12,039 bases of DNA from DATMBL01 sp050735975 (GTDB lineage: Bacteria; Desulfobacterota; Binatia; UBA9968), in assembly GCA_050735975.1 (NCBI GenBank), contig JBOHVS010000045.1:1-12039 (forward strand). The letters are read 5' to 3'. Shown here one piece after another: positions 1-6,703 of the stretch (within the stretch, counting starts at the first letter, position 1; each line of letters begins with the position of its first letter). The notes below the pieces were generated by a model. The model was given only the letters and a program-made list of their open reading frames with translations. It did not search any database and was not told the origin of the DNA. The translations under genes and the position numbers were made by a program.

Positions 1-99
1 GCTGAGAGGTATTGTTCGTGACTGGAATCTCAGCGAACACGTTCTGTTTATCCAGCATAACAGCCGCTTCAGGATGTCCCGGCATATTCCTTCCTCCGC

Positions 100-378
100 A
101 TGTGGAACCACAGTCTCATCAACTGCAGGAACATGATCACGCTCATGCGCAAATTCTTGACTTTAGACTTCCCGGCTACACGCCGCATTCGGAACGGTAC
201 GCTGACCATCCAGGAGGGAATCGATACTTTACTAACAGCCCCATACGGCTATCTTTTCTCCCCGATTCAGCCGTCCCACCATGCGCTCGCGCCGCTTGAG
301 CTGATCCTGGCTCTTTACAACCAGAAAAAGCTCGAGTGGACCGAGCAAACCTCCGGCGGGCTCGTATTCGGCACATAG
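100..378 (+). CDS. Doubtful plus-strand ORF, possible 3' gene remnant
   Basis: I do not recognise this 92-residue frame. It is open from just after a TAA at 58-60 to a TAG at 376-378, and its third codon positions lean towards G and C as in a coding frame. The translation looks protein-like (a stretch LTAPYGYLFSPIQPSHHA at about residues 46-63). There is no ribosome binding site before the ATG at 100, and the other two plus frames are also partly open upstream. It could be the frameshifted tail of a gene that begins left of the window. It converges on the deacetylase-like gene ending at 430, and I see no hairpin terminator in the 51 bases between them. It may equally be non-coding. Bases 1-99 show nothing else I can support. 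Confidence 0.22.
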   Translation: MWNHSLINCRNMITLMRKFLTLDFPATRRIRNGTLTIQEGIDTLLTAPYGYLFSPIQPSHHALAPLELILALYNQKKLEWTEQTSGGLVFGT

Positions 379-429
379 ATCCGCTCCGGTCCTATTTTGG
401 GTAAAGCGCTTATCGTGGCATTCACCGAG

Positions 430-1227
430 TTACCTCGCCTGCCTTGAGCGGCGCAATCGTTCGTCATGTTCTTTGCCGCCGGCGTGTTCTCGCCACACCG
501 AGCGGACTTCGTCGAAAAACATTTCATGCTCTTTAAGCGCGCGGGCGCGCATAATCTCAAAACGCGACATTCGATCTATGTCTGTTCTCTCAGCCCATTG
601 TTCCGCGTGCAGGAGCAGATAAATGCGATCCGGCCGGGGCTCGTCCCAACACGGCTTCAAACCGGCGGCTCGCCAGGCGCCGCAACTGTCACTAATGTAG
701 ATCGTGTTCTGGAAGAGTCCATCGTCGTATGCGTTGTTGTACTTCGCGCTCGTCTTTAACGGGTCGCTCCGGGTCGCGAGAGACGGGTTATGGCGGGCGA
801 TCGAAACTATCGGACTACAGCAGATCTCCTGGAGAATTTGCACGTGCCGATCAAGCAGCGCGAGATTCTGTTCCGCGCACGCTTCGTGAGGATAAAGATT
901 GCCGTCATAATGGAAGCCGATCTCATGCCCCATGGCCGCAATATCCCGGATGGCTTCGGCATGTATGGGAAGATGCGAATTGTAATAGAGGTGCAGCGCC
1001 ACGAAGTACGTCGACCGAATTCCCGCCGCATGTTCGATTTTGGAGATCGGCAGCGCCAACGCCGGCGAAACATCGATGTCGTGGCGCAGAATGAGCGTAT
1101 TGGCTTCAAACGGGCTCCCGGCAGCATCACAAAGCCGTAGAATGCGCCAGCGAGAGCTCAACTTCTGGATGAGCTTTCGATAGGTCGCATTTGTGAAATC
1201 GGGATAATTCAGATCCGCATTCATCAT
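430..1227 (-). CDS. NodB-fold polysaccharide deacetylase-like protein (265 aa)
   Basis: This is a cytoplasmic-looking protein with no signal peptide, related to carbohydrate esterase family 4 (NodB fold). The metal-site signature RHDID lies at residues 48-52. It is followed by GHEIGFHYD at 100-108 with two histidines, RHNPS at 145-149, and the C-terminal LLLHAEQW at 204-211, which resembles the conserved late histidine motif of deacetylase-like proteins in O-antigen loci. In canonical enzymes the first motif supplies the catalytic base and a metal ligand, so a metal-dependent hydrolase acting on an N-acyl or O-acyl sugar is plausible. The substrate is unknown. Two adjacent ATG codons open the frame (1227 and 1224), with no good Shine-Dalgarno sequence. 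A 195-base gap containing a palindromic repeat separates it from the HAD gene upstream, so it may have its own promoter. The last 18 residues are rich in Arg and Lys. It differs clearly from the second NodB-fold protein at 3316-4071. Confidence 0.82.
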   Translation of the reverse strand: MMNADLNYPDFTNATYRKLIQKLSSRWRILRLCDAAGSPFEANTLILRHDIDVSPALALPISKIEHAAGIRSTYFVALHLYYNSHLPIHAEAIRDIAAMGHEIGFHYDGNLYPHEACAEQNLALLDRHVQILQEICCSPIVSIARHNPSLATRSDPLKTSAKYNNAYDDGLFQNTIYISDSCGAWRAAGLKPCWDEPRPDRIYLLLHAEQWAERTDIDRMSRFEIMRARALKEHEMFFDEVRSVWREHAGGKEHDERLRRSRQAR

Positions 1228-1292
1228 GATTTTAAACTTCGCGTGTGCTCGTTCGTGGTCAAGTCGATTCTGGTTGTTCCATTGCCGAAGAG

Positions 1293-1380
1293 TTTTTCAC
1301 CACAGAGATCACGAAGGCCACGAAGGTTTCGGATTTCTTGATTATAAACTTCGTGCTCTTCGTGGACTTCGTGGTAAAAT
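1293..1380. repeat. Palindromic CACGAAG-type intergenic repeat, copy 1
   Basis: An imperfect inverted repeat fills the gap between the HAD gene and the lower deacetylase-like gene. The left arm (1293-1327) reads TTTTTCACCACAGAGATC followed by two CACGAAG-like units. The right arm (1346-1380) holds the complementary TTCGTG units and ends in GTGGTAAAAT. The arms of about 34 bases pair with few mismatches around a loop of about 19 bases. This belongs to the dispersed repeat family that often yields spurious predicted proteins rich in His-Glu or Thr-Glu repeats in environmental genomes. Transcribed, it would form a long stem, so it might act as an mRNA stabiliser, an attenuator or a target of a mobile element. 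Copy 2 lies at 2107-2202. Confidence 0.85.
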
Positions 1381-1422
1381 TTGCCTTCCGGTTTGCGGAG
1401 CGGCTGCGCCAAATTCTGTACT

Positions 1423-2082
1423 TTAGCGGTCTTGCAGCAGATGGAGGAGGTCGCCGACTGATTTGATGCTGAACTCCGTGCCGTTTGCGGCTTGACTATT
1501 CCCATTCGCGGTGGGTTCGATCATTACGGTCCTGACGACGACGCTCGGATGTTCGCGATGGAGATTTAAACCCAGATCGCGGTCGGCGTCGGAGTTGCCG
1601 ATCACCCAGCACTCCAGCGAGCAGCCCATCGGCGTCAGCTCTCGAAACAGCGGATCGCAGGTCCGTGAATCGGGCTTGAAGAAAGACATGTCATCGCGCG
1701 TAATAACCGCATCGAAGAGACCGGGCCAACCCTGTTCGCTCGCCAGACGCTTCCACAAAGCCCCGCTGTTATGGGTGACTACCGCCAGCTTGCGAAAACG
1801 GGATCGACACTCCTGCAGGATCATTTCAAGATCGCCGAGGCAGCAGTACTCCGCAGCTAGTTCAAGTTCATCAAAGCTCCGTAGAATGTGGCCTTTGATG
1901 CCTCTCCCAAGAGGCGTGTGCGCGATCCTGCGCAGTTCAGGCAAGAGCGGCCGGAGAGTCGTAGAAACCCCGACCGATTTCAGATAGGACGCCCAGAAAC
2001 AACGCTGCCACTCGAACTCGTTTGCGTCGATCTTGAGATCGACCAAAGTGCCGTCCAGGTCGAATAAAGCGATATCTTTCAT
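1423..2082 (-). CDS. HAD-superfamily phosphatase/hydrolase (219 aa)
   Basis: All four HAD motifs are visible. Motif I is FDLDGTLVD (residues 7-15) with the nucleophile Asp8 and acid/base Asp10. Motif II is VVTHNSG (101-107) with Thr103. Motif III is the lysine of FFKPDS (134-139), and motif IV is GNSDADRDLG (162-171). The cap inserted after motif I (about 17-95) is helical and compatible with subfamily IA phosphatases of the phosphoglycolate or GmhB-like kind. It is probably a soluble Mg-dependent phosphomonoesterase. In this locus a sugar phosphate or the phosphate of an activated intermediate is the likely substrate, which is inference. It lies downstream of the ATP-grasp gene across a 142-base gap that contains repeat copy 2. 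The ATG at 2082 is preceded by only a weak purine stretch. The stop is close to repeat copy 1. Confidence 0.85.
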   Translation of the reverse strand: MKDIALFDLDGTLVDLKIDANEFEWQRCFWASYLKSVGVSTTLRPLLPELRRIAHTPLGRGIKGHILRSFDELELAAEYCCLGDLEMILQECRSRFRKLAVVTHNSGALWKRLASEQGWPGLFDAVITRDDMSFFKPDSRTCDPLFRELTPMGCSLECWVIGNSDADRDLGLNLHREHPSVVVRTVMIEPTANGNSQAANGTEFSIKSVGDLLHLLQDR

Positions 2083-2106
2083 GGAGCTTCAGCCTGAAAA
2101 CAGACA

Positions 2107-2202
2107 TTTCACCACGAAGGTCACGGAGAGCACGAAGGTCAGAAGTTTAAAAATATCAATTTCCGAAGCCTTCGTGACCTTCGTGTGCTTCGTGGTGAGA
2201 AT
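2107..2202. repeat. Palindromic CACGAAG-type intergenic repeat, copy 2
   Basis: This is a second copy of the palindrome at 1293-1380, placed between the ATP-grasp gene and the HAD gene. The left arm (2107-2138) reads TTTCACCACGAAGGTCACGG and continues with further CACGAAG units. The right arm (2169-2202) carries CCTTCGTGACCTTCGTGTGC and ends in CGTGGTGAGA. The arms of 32-34 bases pair with few mismatches across an AT-rich loop of about 30 bases. The arms are conserved between the two copies while the loops differ, as expected for a mobile or structurally selected element. It interrupts what would otherwise be a continuous operon. Confidence 0.85.
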
Positions 2203-2224
2203 AAAAATCGATTCTCAGCTCTTG

Positions 2225-3319
2225 CTAGCTCAAGAGACCGTCTCGATGGTAAAGCCCGCCCCAGTAGCGCATGATCCGCAAACCATAGTCGATGGAAAAT
2301 TGGCGCGGAACGTGTCGCCCAAGCGCCAGCTCCAAAGCCAGCGCCGGCATATTGACTCCTGCTTGCACGGTCAACCCAATCGTGCCGGGAATGCGCGGAT
2401 TCACCTCCATGACGCACGGAGTTCCACGGTCGTTTCGACGAAACTGCACGTTGCTCGTGAAGCTCAGATGCAGTCTCCGGACTACCGCCTCGGCCAACCC
2501 GCGCAGTTCCGGATCGTCGATGACTTCGGCGTGCAGCGCCAGCCCGCCGACGCTCGCGTACCTCCTTCTCACAACGGACACAAGTGATTCGCCATGCCAA
2601 CTGAGCACGTCGACGCTGTATTCATCTCCAGGCAGGTATTCGCACAGAATTGCTTCGCGCGCTGGTGAGTGAACCAGGATTTGCGCAAGCTCCGCGGCAG
2701 AGATCTCCGGCGGGCCACCATTGCGGTCCAACGAGTCAAATATCGACTCGCCCTCCCGAACGATAAAAAGCCCCCTGGCGGCTGTCCCACGTGAAACTTT
2801 GAAGACTACCGATTGCCTGGGATAACCCAACTCATGCAAGGCTGTTCCAAGAGACGCCTGGTCCTGAACGGCAACATAGGCCGCCACCGGGAGCTCTGCC
2901 TCTTGACAGAGATCATAAAGCTTGAGTTTATTATTGGCCGTCGATACGGCGTTGAGATCGCTGACAACTACACCTATGCCACGGTGTTCGAAGATCTCGC
3001 GGTGCGCGGCAAAATATTCCTGATCGAACGTGGAAAGCGGATAAACCACTGAGCATTCTTCTCGCGCGAGAATATCCAGGAGTCTTTCTGCAAAGTCCGG
3101 CTCATCCCGCCGAGGTACCAAATACCCTTTGTCCGCCAAATAGAGCCCATAAGCATCCGGTCTGACATCGCAGCCGATGACGGTGATGGCCTCTCCGTAG
3201 AAGGCTTTGAGCGCCGCATGGACGGCCACGAAACCGTCGTTGCCTACGGACGTGCACAAACACCTCAAAGGCCGCAGTGTCGATCCGGTCGGAATATGGC
3301 TAAGGGGTCCGGCGCTCAT
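2225..3319 (-). CDS. ATP-grasp ligase, carbamoyl-phosphate-synthase large-subunit-like (364 aa)
   Basis: This is a soluble ligase of the ATP-grasp superfamily, which couples ATP hydrolysis to joining a carboxylate, via an acylphosphate, to an amine or other nucleophile. The N-terminal pre-ATP-grasp domain spans about 18-125. The helix NNKLKLYDLCQEAELPV is at 129-145. A nucleotide-binding Lys174 sits in VVFKVSRGTAARG (171-183). The adenine-binding strand EYLPGDEYSVDV is at 227-238, and the Mg ligands Glu305 and Asn307 lie in VMEVNPRIPGT (303-313). It is far shorter than true carbamoyl-phosphate synthase and matches the stand-alone enzymes of polysaccharide and natural-product loci. Its ATG overlaps the stop of the WbmS-like gene in an ATGA (3316-3319), so the two are translationally coupled. 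I infer that it builds an amide or amino-acid decoration. The substrates are not visible. Confidence 0.88.
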   Translation of the reverse strand: MSAGPLSHIPTGSTLRPLRCLCTSVGNDGFVAVHAALKAFYGEAITVIGCDVRPDAYGLYLADKGYLVPRRDEPDFAERLLDILAREECSVVYPLSTFDQEYFAAHREIFEHRGIGVVVSDLNAVSTANNKLKLYDLCQEAELPVAAYVAVQDQASLGTALHELGYPRQSVVFKVSRGTAARGLFIVREGESIFDSLDRNGGPPEISAAELAQILVHSPAREAILCEYLPGDEYSVDVLSWHGESLVSVVRRRYASVGGLALHAEVIDDPELRGLAEAVVRRLHLSFTSNVQFRRNDRGTPCVMEVNPRIPGTIGLTVQAGVNMPALALELALGRHVPRQFSIDYGLRIMRYWGGLYHRDGLLS

Positions 3320-4071
3320 GCGTGTCTATCGCCTCGCGTGTCCTGCCAGTCGCCTTGAAAGTCTCTGATACAGAGAGATTGACCGCGAGATTCCAGATGC
3401 GCGATCAGCTCCGTAAACAACATAAACGGACCCTCTCCTGTCTGAATGTGATCGTCCAGGGCCTGCGAGGAGACCTCCAGCAGCTTCGGCGCCCGGAGCT
3501 TGAGAGCCTGGTACGGTCGTATATCCGGCGCATTGAGATAGACATGAATCGGGTGGAAAGCGAACACCTTGAGTCCATCGCCAAGAGCCAGTAACGGCGC
3601 CAGATGCCAACACGGCGCGCGCTGTTCCATTTCATAATCATCGGCCCAAAAGTACGGAACGCGCAAGAACGTGCGGTCGCTCCAAACGTATGCCACCGGA
3701 CGAAGATGCGGGGTATGCGGCAAGAACAATGAGACGTCCGTTGTGATCGGGCTTTGCGCCGCAATCTGCCGGAGAAGCGAAGTCGATTGTACCAATCCGT
3801 GGGTTCGCATACTGGAGGCTTCGGGCACGAAGGCTAGACAGTGACGGAGCACCGCATCAGGCGTCTCTCCATGCGTCGAGCCGGACAGGAAGTTTGGATG
3901 GATGCCCAATTCGAAGAGCTCGGGATGCGCCGCCAAGCGCGTAATCGCGGGACTGGTGTGGGTTAGAAACCAAGTTGTCCGCACTCGGTGCGCAATCAAT
4001 TGCTCGGCGACAAAGTCGATCGTGCAATCGGGGGCCCAATCCGTATCGATAGTCAGGACGACGTCGTCCAT
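3316..4071 (-). CDS. WbmS-like NodB-fold polysaccharide deacetylase-family protein (251 aa)
   Basis: This protein resembles the WbmS type of deacetylase-like proteins found in O-antigen loci such as Bordetella. Visible motifs, counted from the ATG at 4071, are TIDTDW (7-12, metal Asp pair), ELGIHPNFL (54-62), MRTHG (88-92), RVPYFWADDYEM (137-148) and FAFHPIHVYLN (170-180). The histidines and aspartates fit a metal-binding pocket of the CE4 fold. There is no signal peptide, so it would act in the cytoplasm, probably on a nucleotide- or lipid-linked sugar or a small precursor. The frame is open to a TTG at 4080, but the ATG at 4071 places TIDTDW at the usual distance from the N terminus and I prefer it. 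It lies 43 bases after the ACP stop and overlaps the ATP-grasp start by four bases. Confidence 0.85.
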   Translation of the reverse strand: MDDVVLTIDTDWAPDCTIDFVAEQLIAHRVRTTWFLTHTSPAITRLAAHPELFELGIHPNFLSGSTHGETPDAVLRHCLAFVPEASSMRTHGLVQSTSLLRQIAAQSPITTDVSLFLPHTPHLRPVAYVWSDRTFLRVPYFWADDYEMEQRAPCWHLAPLLALGDGLKVFAFHPIHVYLNAPDIRPYQALKLRAPKLLEVSSQALDDHIQTGEGPFMLFTELIAHLESRGQSLCIRDFQGDWQDTRGDRHA

Positions 4072-4114
4072 GTAACCCAACTGATTCAGTTTACCACTTT
4101 CCGCGAAGGCAGAT

Positions 4115-4363
4115 CTATTCCGCGCCGGCGAGCTTGTTCTGAACTAATAAGACGATGCTTTCCACACTTTGCGCCTTGGCAATCTCTTCCGGCGAAAACT
4201 GCACGCCAAATTCCCCTTCCAGGCCCAGCACCAGGTTGAGATGATTCAACGAGTCCCAATTCTCGATACTATCAGGCGATGACGCGGGAAGGATTTGCTC
4301 AAGCGGGATGTTCAACAGATCCGCGGCGATGCATCGAACGCGTTCCAAAACAGGCCGTGTCAT
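4115..4363 (-). CDS. Acyl carrier protein (82 aa)
   Basis: This is a stand-alone, acidic carrier protein of typical ACP length. The phosphopantetheine attachment site is Ser38 in ENWDSLNHL (34-42), a DSL motif. Helix 1 is at about 2-17 and the recognition helix follows Ser38. The start is the ATG at 4363. It overlaps the FkbH stop in an ATGA (4360-4363) and has a strong GAGGAGGG nine bases upstream. The longer frame starting at 4402 would add 13 residues that do not belong to the ACP fold. Coupling to FkbH argues that this ACP receives the C3 acyl unit loaded by FkbH rather than serving fatty-acid synthesis. Holo-ACP formation needs a phosphopantetheinyl transferase, which is not encoded in the window. 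Confidence 0.92.
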   Translation of the reverse strand: MTRPVLERVRCIAADLLNIPLEQILPASSPDSIENWDSLNHLNLVLGLEGEFGVQFSPEEIAKAQSVESIVLLVQNKLAGAE

Positions 4364-6243
4364 CGGGTTATTCCCTCCTCTAAAATGCGGCAGGTAATCC
4401 ACTCGGGCGCGCGGATGAGTCCGTCCTCCAGATCAAGTTCCCAGAGAGAGCTTGAGTCGCGCTGCTCCATCAGCTTGAAACCGTGGGAACTGTAGAAATC
4501 TCTCGCGAGATCATTCTTCTTCGTCGGCAAATACCAGCCTCTCAAGAAGCGGCCGCCCTTATGAAGGGCCTCCGCTGCCAGGTGGCTAAGTAAAGCGGTT
4601 TCAACGCTTCGCCCCACCACGCGGCAACTCATAAGGAAGGAGTCGATCTCGCAGGCATTGCCATTGAACCTTGTGATGGCGACCGCCACTAGACCATTGT
4701 CGCCAAAACGATCCTGAGCTCGCAACGAATATACGCGCCAGCCAGCGCTGGCCGCCGCTTCAGCAATCTGCTGCTCCGTGTACCGCCGGGTCGTGAGATT
4801 AAACTGATTGGTCTTTTGCGTCAGTTGCGCTACCCGGATCAGCGTCTGAGGCGTCACCGAAGCGATTTCTACTTCCATTTGCAAGGAGCGGTAGAAGTCT
4901 TCCAGGGAACCTGTGTCACATCTCAATTGGGTGCGCTGGCGCTCCTCCGCGTAATAGCGACCTCGCTCGCGATCCTCGGCCGAAAGGGTTAGGCGCTCAA
5001 AGAAAGGGCAATCACGGAGCGCATTGGCGTAGCGCATGGGATCGTCAGGTAAGTCAATTACGGTGACCGGCAACTGGCTGCGAACCCATTCGCGTTCAAC
5101 CGGGTTGTCGTCCAGAAGTGCAAGGGCGTCAACGCCGATGTTGAGTTCAGTCGCAATCTCACGGAGATTCTGCGCCTTGTCGTTCCAGTTGATCCGCACG
5201 GCAGCGAAGTGGTGCGGGCGCAACAGCATACCGGGATGGCTTTCGAGCGCCTCCATCGCGTCCCCCAGGTTGTTTTTGCTGCACACAGCCAGGATGACGC
5301 CTCGCTGATAGAGGTCAAGGATCACCCGCTGCAACCCCTGGTAAGAAGCGCCCGGATGCTCCGGACCGATCTGAATCCCGTTCATGCCATCCTCGCCGAT
5401 GATCCCGCCCCACAGTGTGTTATCCAGATCAGTGACCAGTGCTTTGCACACTCTGCCTGTCAGAGGTTGAAGGAAGCGGAGCCATTCGTTCGCCAGATGC
5501 ATGAGGCAATCAGCCGCAATCGGCAAACGTACGGTCTGCCACTTGCCTTCATCCTGCCAGCGAAAACGCCCGTGGCGCGCGACCAGAGCGTCATAATCAA
5601 GGATATAAATACCCGGATGTTCACGGACCAAGGAACGCAAGCTCTGATTGATGCGACGAATCGCCTCAACCTGGCTGGGTTCCCCTTGAGCATCCAGGAC
5701 GCCGGCTCCGGGCTGCGCCGGTATCTCTAAGTTATGGATGACAAGATGAGCTTGACTATAAGAGCGAAAAGTCCTGGCCCAGTCGGATAAATCCCGTGCG
5801 GTCCTGTCAATCACTCGCTCCACTTCTTCGGACGACAACTCCGTGAACCGATACCATAGGTCGGGCAGAAAATCCCGCGTTTGAACCGCAAGGATCACCG
5901 CGTCCGGCTTGAACTGATGCAGGTTGCTCTGCGGGTTAAGCATTTCTTGAGCATAGGCGTTAAAATCGCCCAGTTGAACGGTGAGATCGATGCCGTTGGC
6001 AAAAGCCGCCGCGCGCAACAGCGGGATCACGGGCTCAATCGTGAAGGAGCGGAGCAAAGCCAAGCGATATGGCGTCATAGGCAACTCCGACCTCATCCGC
6101 TCATAGCGCGAAACAATGTAAGCGGCGTTAGCCATAACAGGTTTTTGATGCCAGAGTCCCGCCAACATGGCAGAAGCCTCGGTCCATCGGCCCAGCTCAA
6201 GCAATTGATCAACTGCGCCGCGCGGATCGGTATCTGATATCAT
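4360..6243 (-). CDS. FkbH-like HAD-IIIC / GNAT protein that loads an acyl group on ACP (627 aa)
   Basis: FkbH-family proteins activate a three-carbon unit, typically glyceryl from 1,3-bisphosphoglycerate, and transfer it to an acyl carrier protein. The order here is typical. An SGNH-like N-terminal domain spans about 58-255. The HAD domain follows with VTDLDNTLWGGIIGEDG (270-286; Asp272 and Asp274), AVCSKNN (319-325), INWNDKAQNL (351-360) and LLDDNPVEREWVR (376-388). A GNAT-like C-terminal domain lies at about 450-605 with LTQKTNQFNLTTRRYT (474-489) and a late FYSSHGF (583-589). All expected motifs are intact and the length is normal. The ATG at 6243 has GGAGGT (6249-6254) five bases upstream. 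The gene follows the VOC gene by 21 bases and overlaps the ACP start by four, which makes the ACP its partner. The loaded acid, whether glycerate, lactate-like or other, cannot be read from the sequence. Confidence 0.92.
   Translation of the reverse strand: MISDTDPRGAVDQLLELGRWTEASAMLAGLWHQKPVMANAAYIVSRYERMRSELPMTPYRLALLRSFTIEPVIPLLRAAAFANGIDLTVQLGDFNAYAQEMLNPQSNLHQFKPDAVILAVQTRDFLPDLWYRFTELSSEEVERVIDRTARDLSDWARTFRSYSQAHLVIHNLEIPAQPGAGVLDAQGEPSQVEAIRRINQSLRSLVREHPGIYILDYDALVARHGRFRWQDEGKWQTVRLPIAADCLMHLANEWLRFLQPLTGRVCKALVTDLDNTLWGGIIGEDGMNGIQIGPEHPGASYQGLQRVILDLYQRGVILAVCSKNNLGDAMEALESHPGMLLRPHHFAAVRINWNDKAQNLREIATELNIGVDALALLDDNPVEREWVRSQLPVTVIDLPDDPMRYANALRDCPFFERLTLSAEDRERGRYYAEERQRTQLRCDTGSLEDFYRSLQMEVEIASVTPQTLIRVAQLTQKTNQFNLTTRRYTEQQIAEAAASAGWRVYSLRAQDRFGDNGLVAVAITRFNGNACEIDSFLMSCRVVGRSVETALLSHLAAEALHKGGRFLRGWYLPTKKNDLARDFYSSHGFKLMEQRDSSSLWELDLEDGLIRAPEWITCRILEEGITR
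4373..4380 (-). promoter_or_regulatory. Strong Shine-Dalgarno of the ACP gene
   Basis: On the minus strand this reads GAGGAGGG, nine bases before the ATG at 4363. It lies inside the last codons of the FkbH-like gene. It is the evidence that fixes the ACP start at the ATGA overlap rather than at the longer frame beginning at 4402. Confidence 0.8.
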
Positions 6244-6264
6244 GCGTTACCTCCGCCGTCAGGG

Positions 6265-6696
6265 TCATTCTTCCAAAAGTTCCACAAGCAGCTTCTGGCG
6301 GGTATATACCCATGCAATGCGCCGGCCCTGGAAAGCGACTGCCGGTACCGGCGGATGAACGATCAGCGCCCCTAACGCTCTCAGACGCACGAGTTCGCGC
6401 TCCAGATCTCTCGCCGCATAGCAGACATGATGGATTCCTCCTCCACGTTTTAGAAATGATGCCACCGGTGACGTTTCACTGGTTGGCTCAACCAGCTCGA
6501 CGGCGGCTTCGCCGGGCTCCCCTCTTGAAAGAAAGACAACTTTTGCCTCCTGCAACGGATCAACGAACGGCCCGCTGGTAACGCGCACGTTAAGCATTTC
6601 CTCATAGGACGACACCTGCGCGTCGATTGACGTCAGAACAATGCCAATATGATGCATCGCCCGGCCCGTCGCGCCGCTGCTGGAAAAAGCGGTCAT
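6265..6696 (-). CDS. VOC-superfamily protein, methylmalonyl-CoA-epimerase-like (143 aa)
   Basis: Two babab modules of the vicinal oxygen chelate fold are visible. The candidate metal ligands of the methylmalonyl-CoA epimerase/glyoxalase pattern are all present: His15 or His16 in MHHIGIV (14-20), Glu67 in VELVEP (66-71), His90 in GIHHVCY (87-93) and Glu139 in LLVELLEE (136-143). Family members shift a proton next to a thioester or isomerise glutathione adducts. Between an acyltransferase and FkbH/ACP, an action on an ACP-bound hydroxyacyl thioester is the attractive idea, but it is inference. The ATG at 6696 is chosen because an AGGAG lies ten bases upstream and the acyltransferase stop is only seven bases away. 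The reading frame continues upstream to 6843 over the acyltransferase, which I regard as read-through. ATG 6657 is a shorter alternative. Confidence 0.86.
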   Translation of the reverse strand: MTAFSSSGATGRAMHHIGIVLTSIDAQVSSYEEMLNVRVTSGPFVDPLQEAKVVFLSRGEPGEAAVELVEPTSETSPVASFLKRGGGIHHVCYAARDLERELVRLRALGALIVHPPVPAVAFQGRRIAWVYTRQKLLVELLEE

Positions 6697-6703
6697 TGAA
6701 AAA

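Noticed and set aside
379..429. Bidirectional terminator between the converging frames
   Set aside because: No stem of useful length with a T-run could be found on either strand.
1224..1505. A minus-strand ORF of about 93 residues with a His-Glu-rich stretch, across repeat copy 1
   Set aside because: It arises from the CACGAAG units of the palindrome and runs into the end of the HAD gene. Such low-complexity translations are well-known artefacts of this repeat family.
1293..2202. CRISPR array suggested by repeated CACGAAG words
   Set aside because: The words form inverted arms of two palindromes. There are no regularly spaced identical repeats with unique spacers and no cas genes.
2033..2587. 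A plus-strand ORF of 184 residues through repeat copy 2 and the end of the ATP-grasp gene
   Set aside because: It is antisense to two convincing genes and includes the translated repeat. It has no domain-like pattern.
4072..4080. TTG start at 4080 for the WbmS-like protein
   Set aside because: The ATG three codons later gives the normal short lead to the TIDTDW motif. The TTG has no Shine-Dalgarno sequence.
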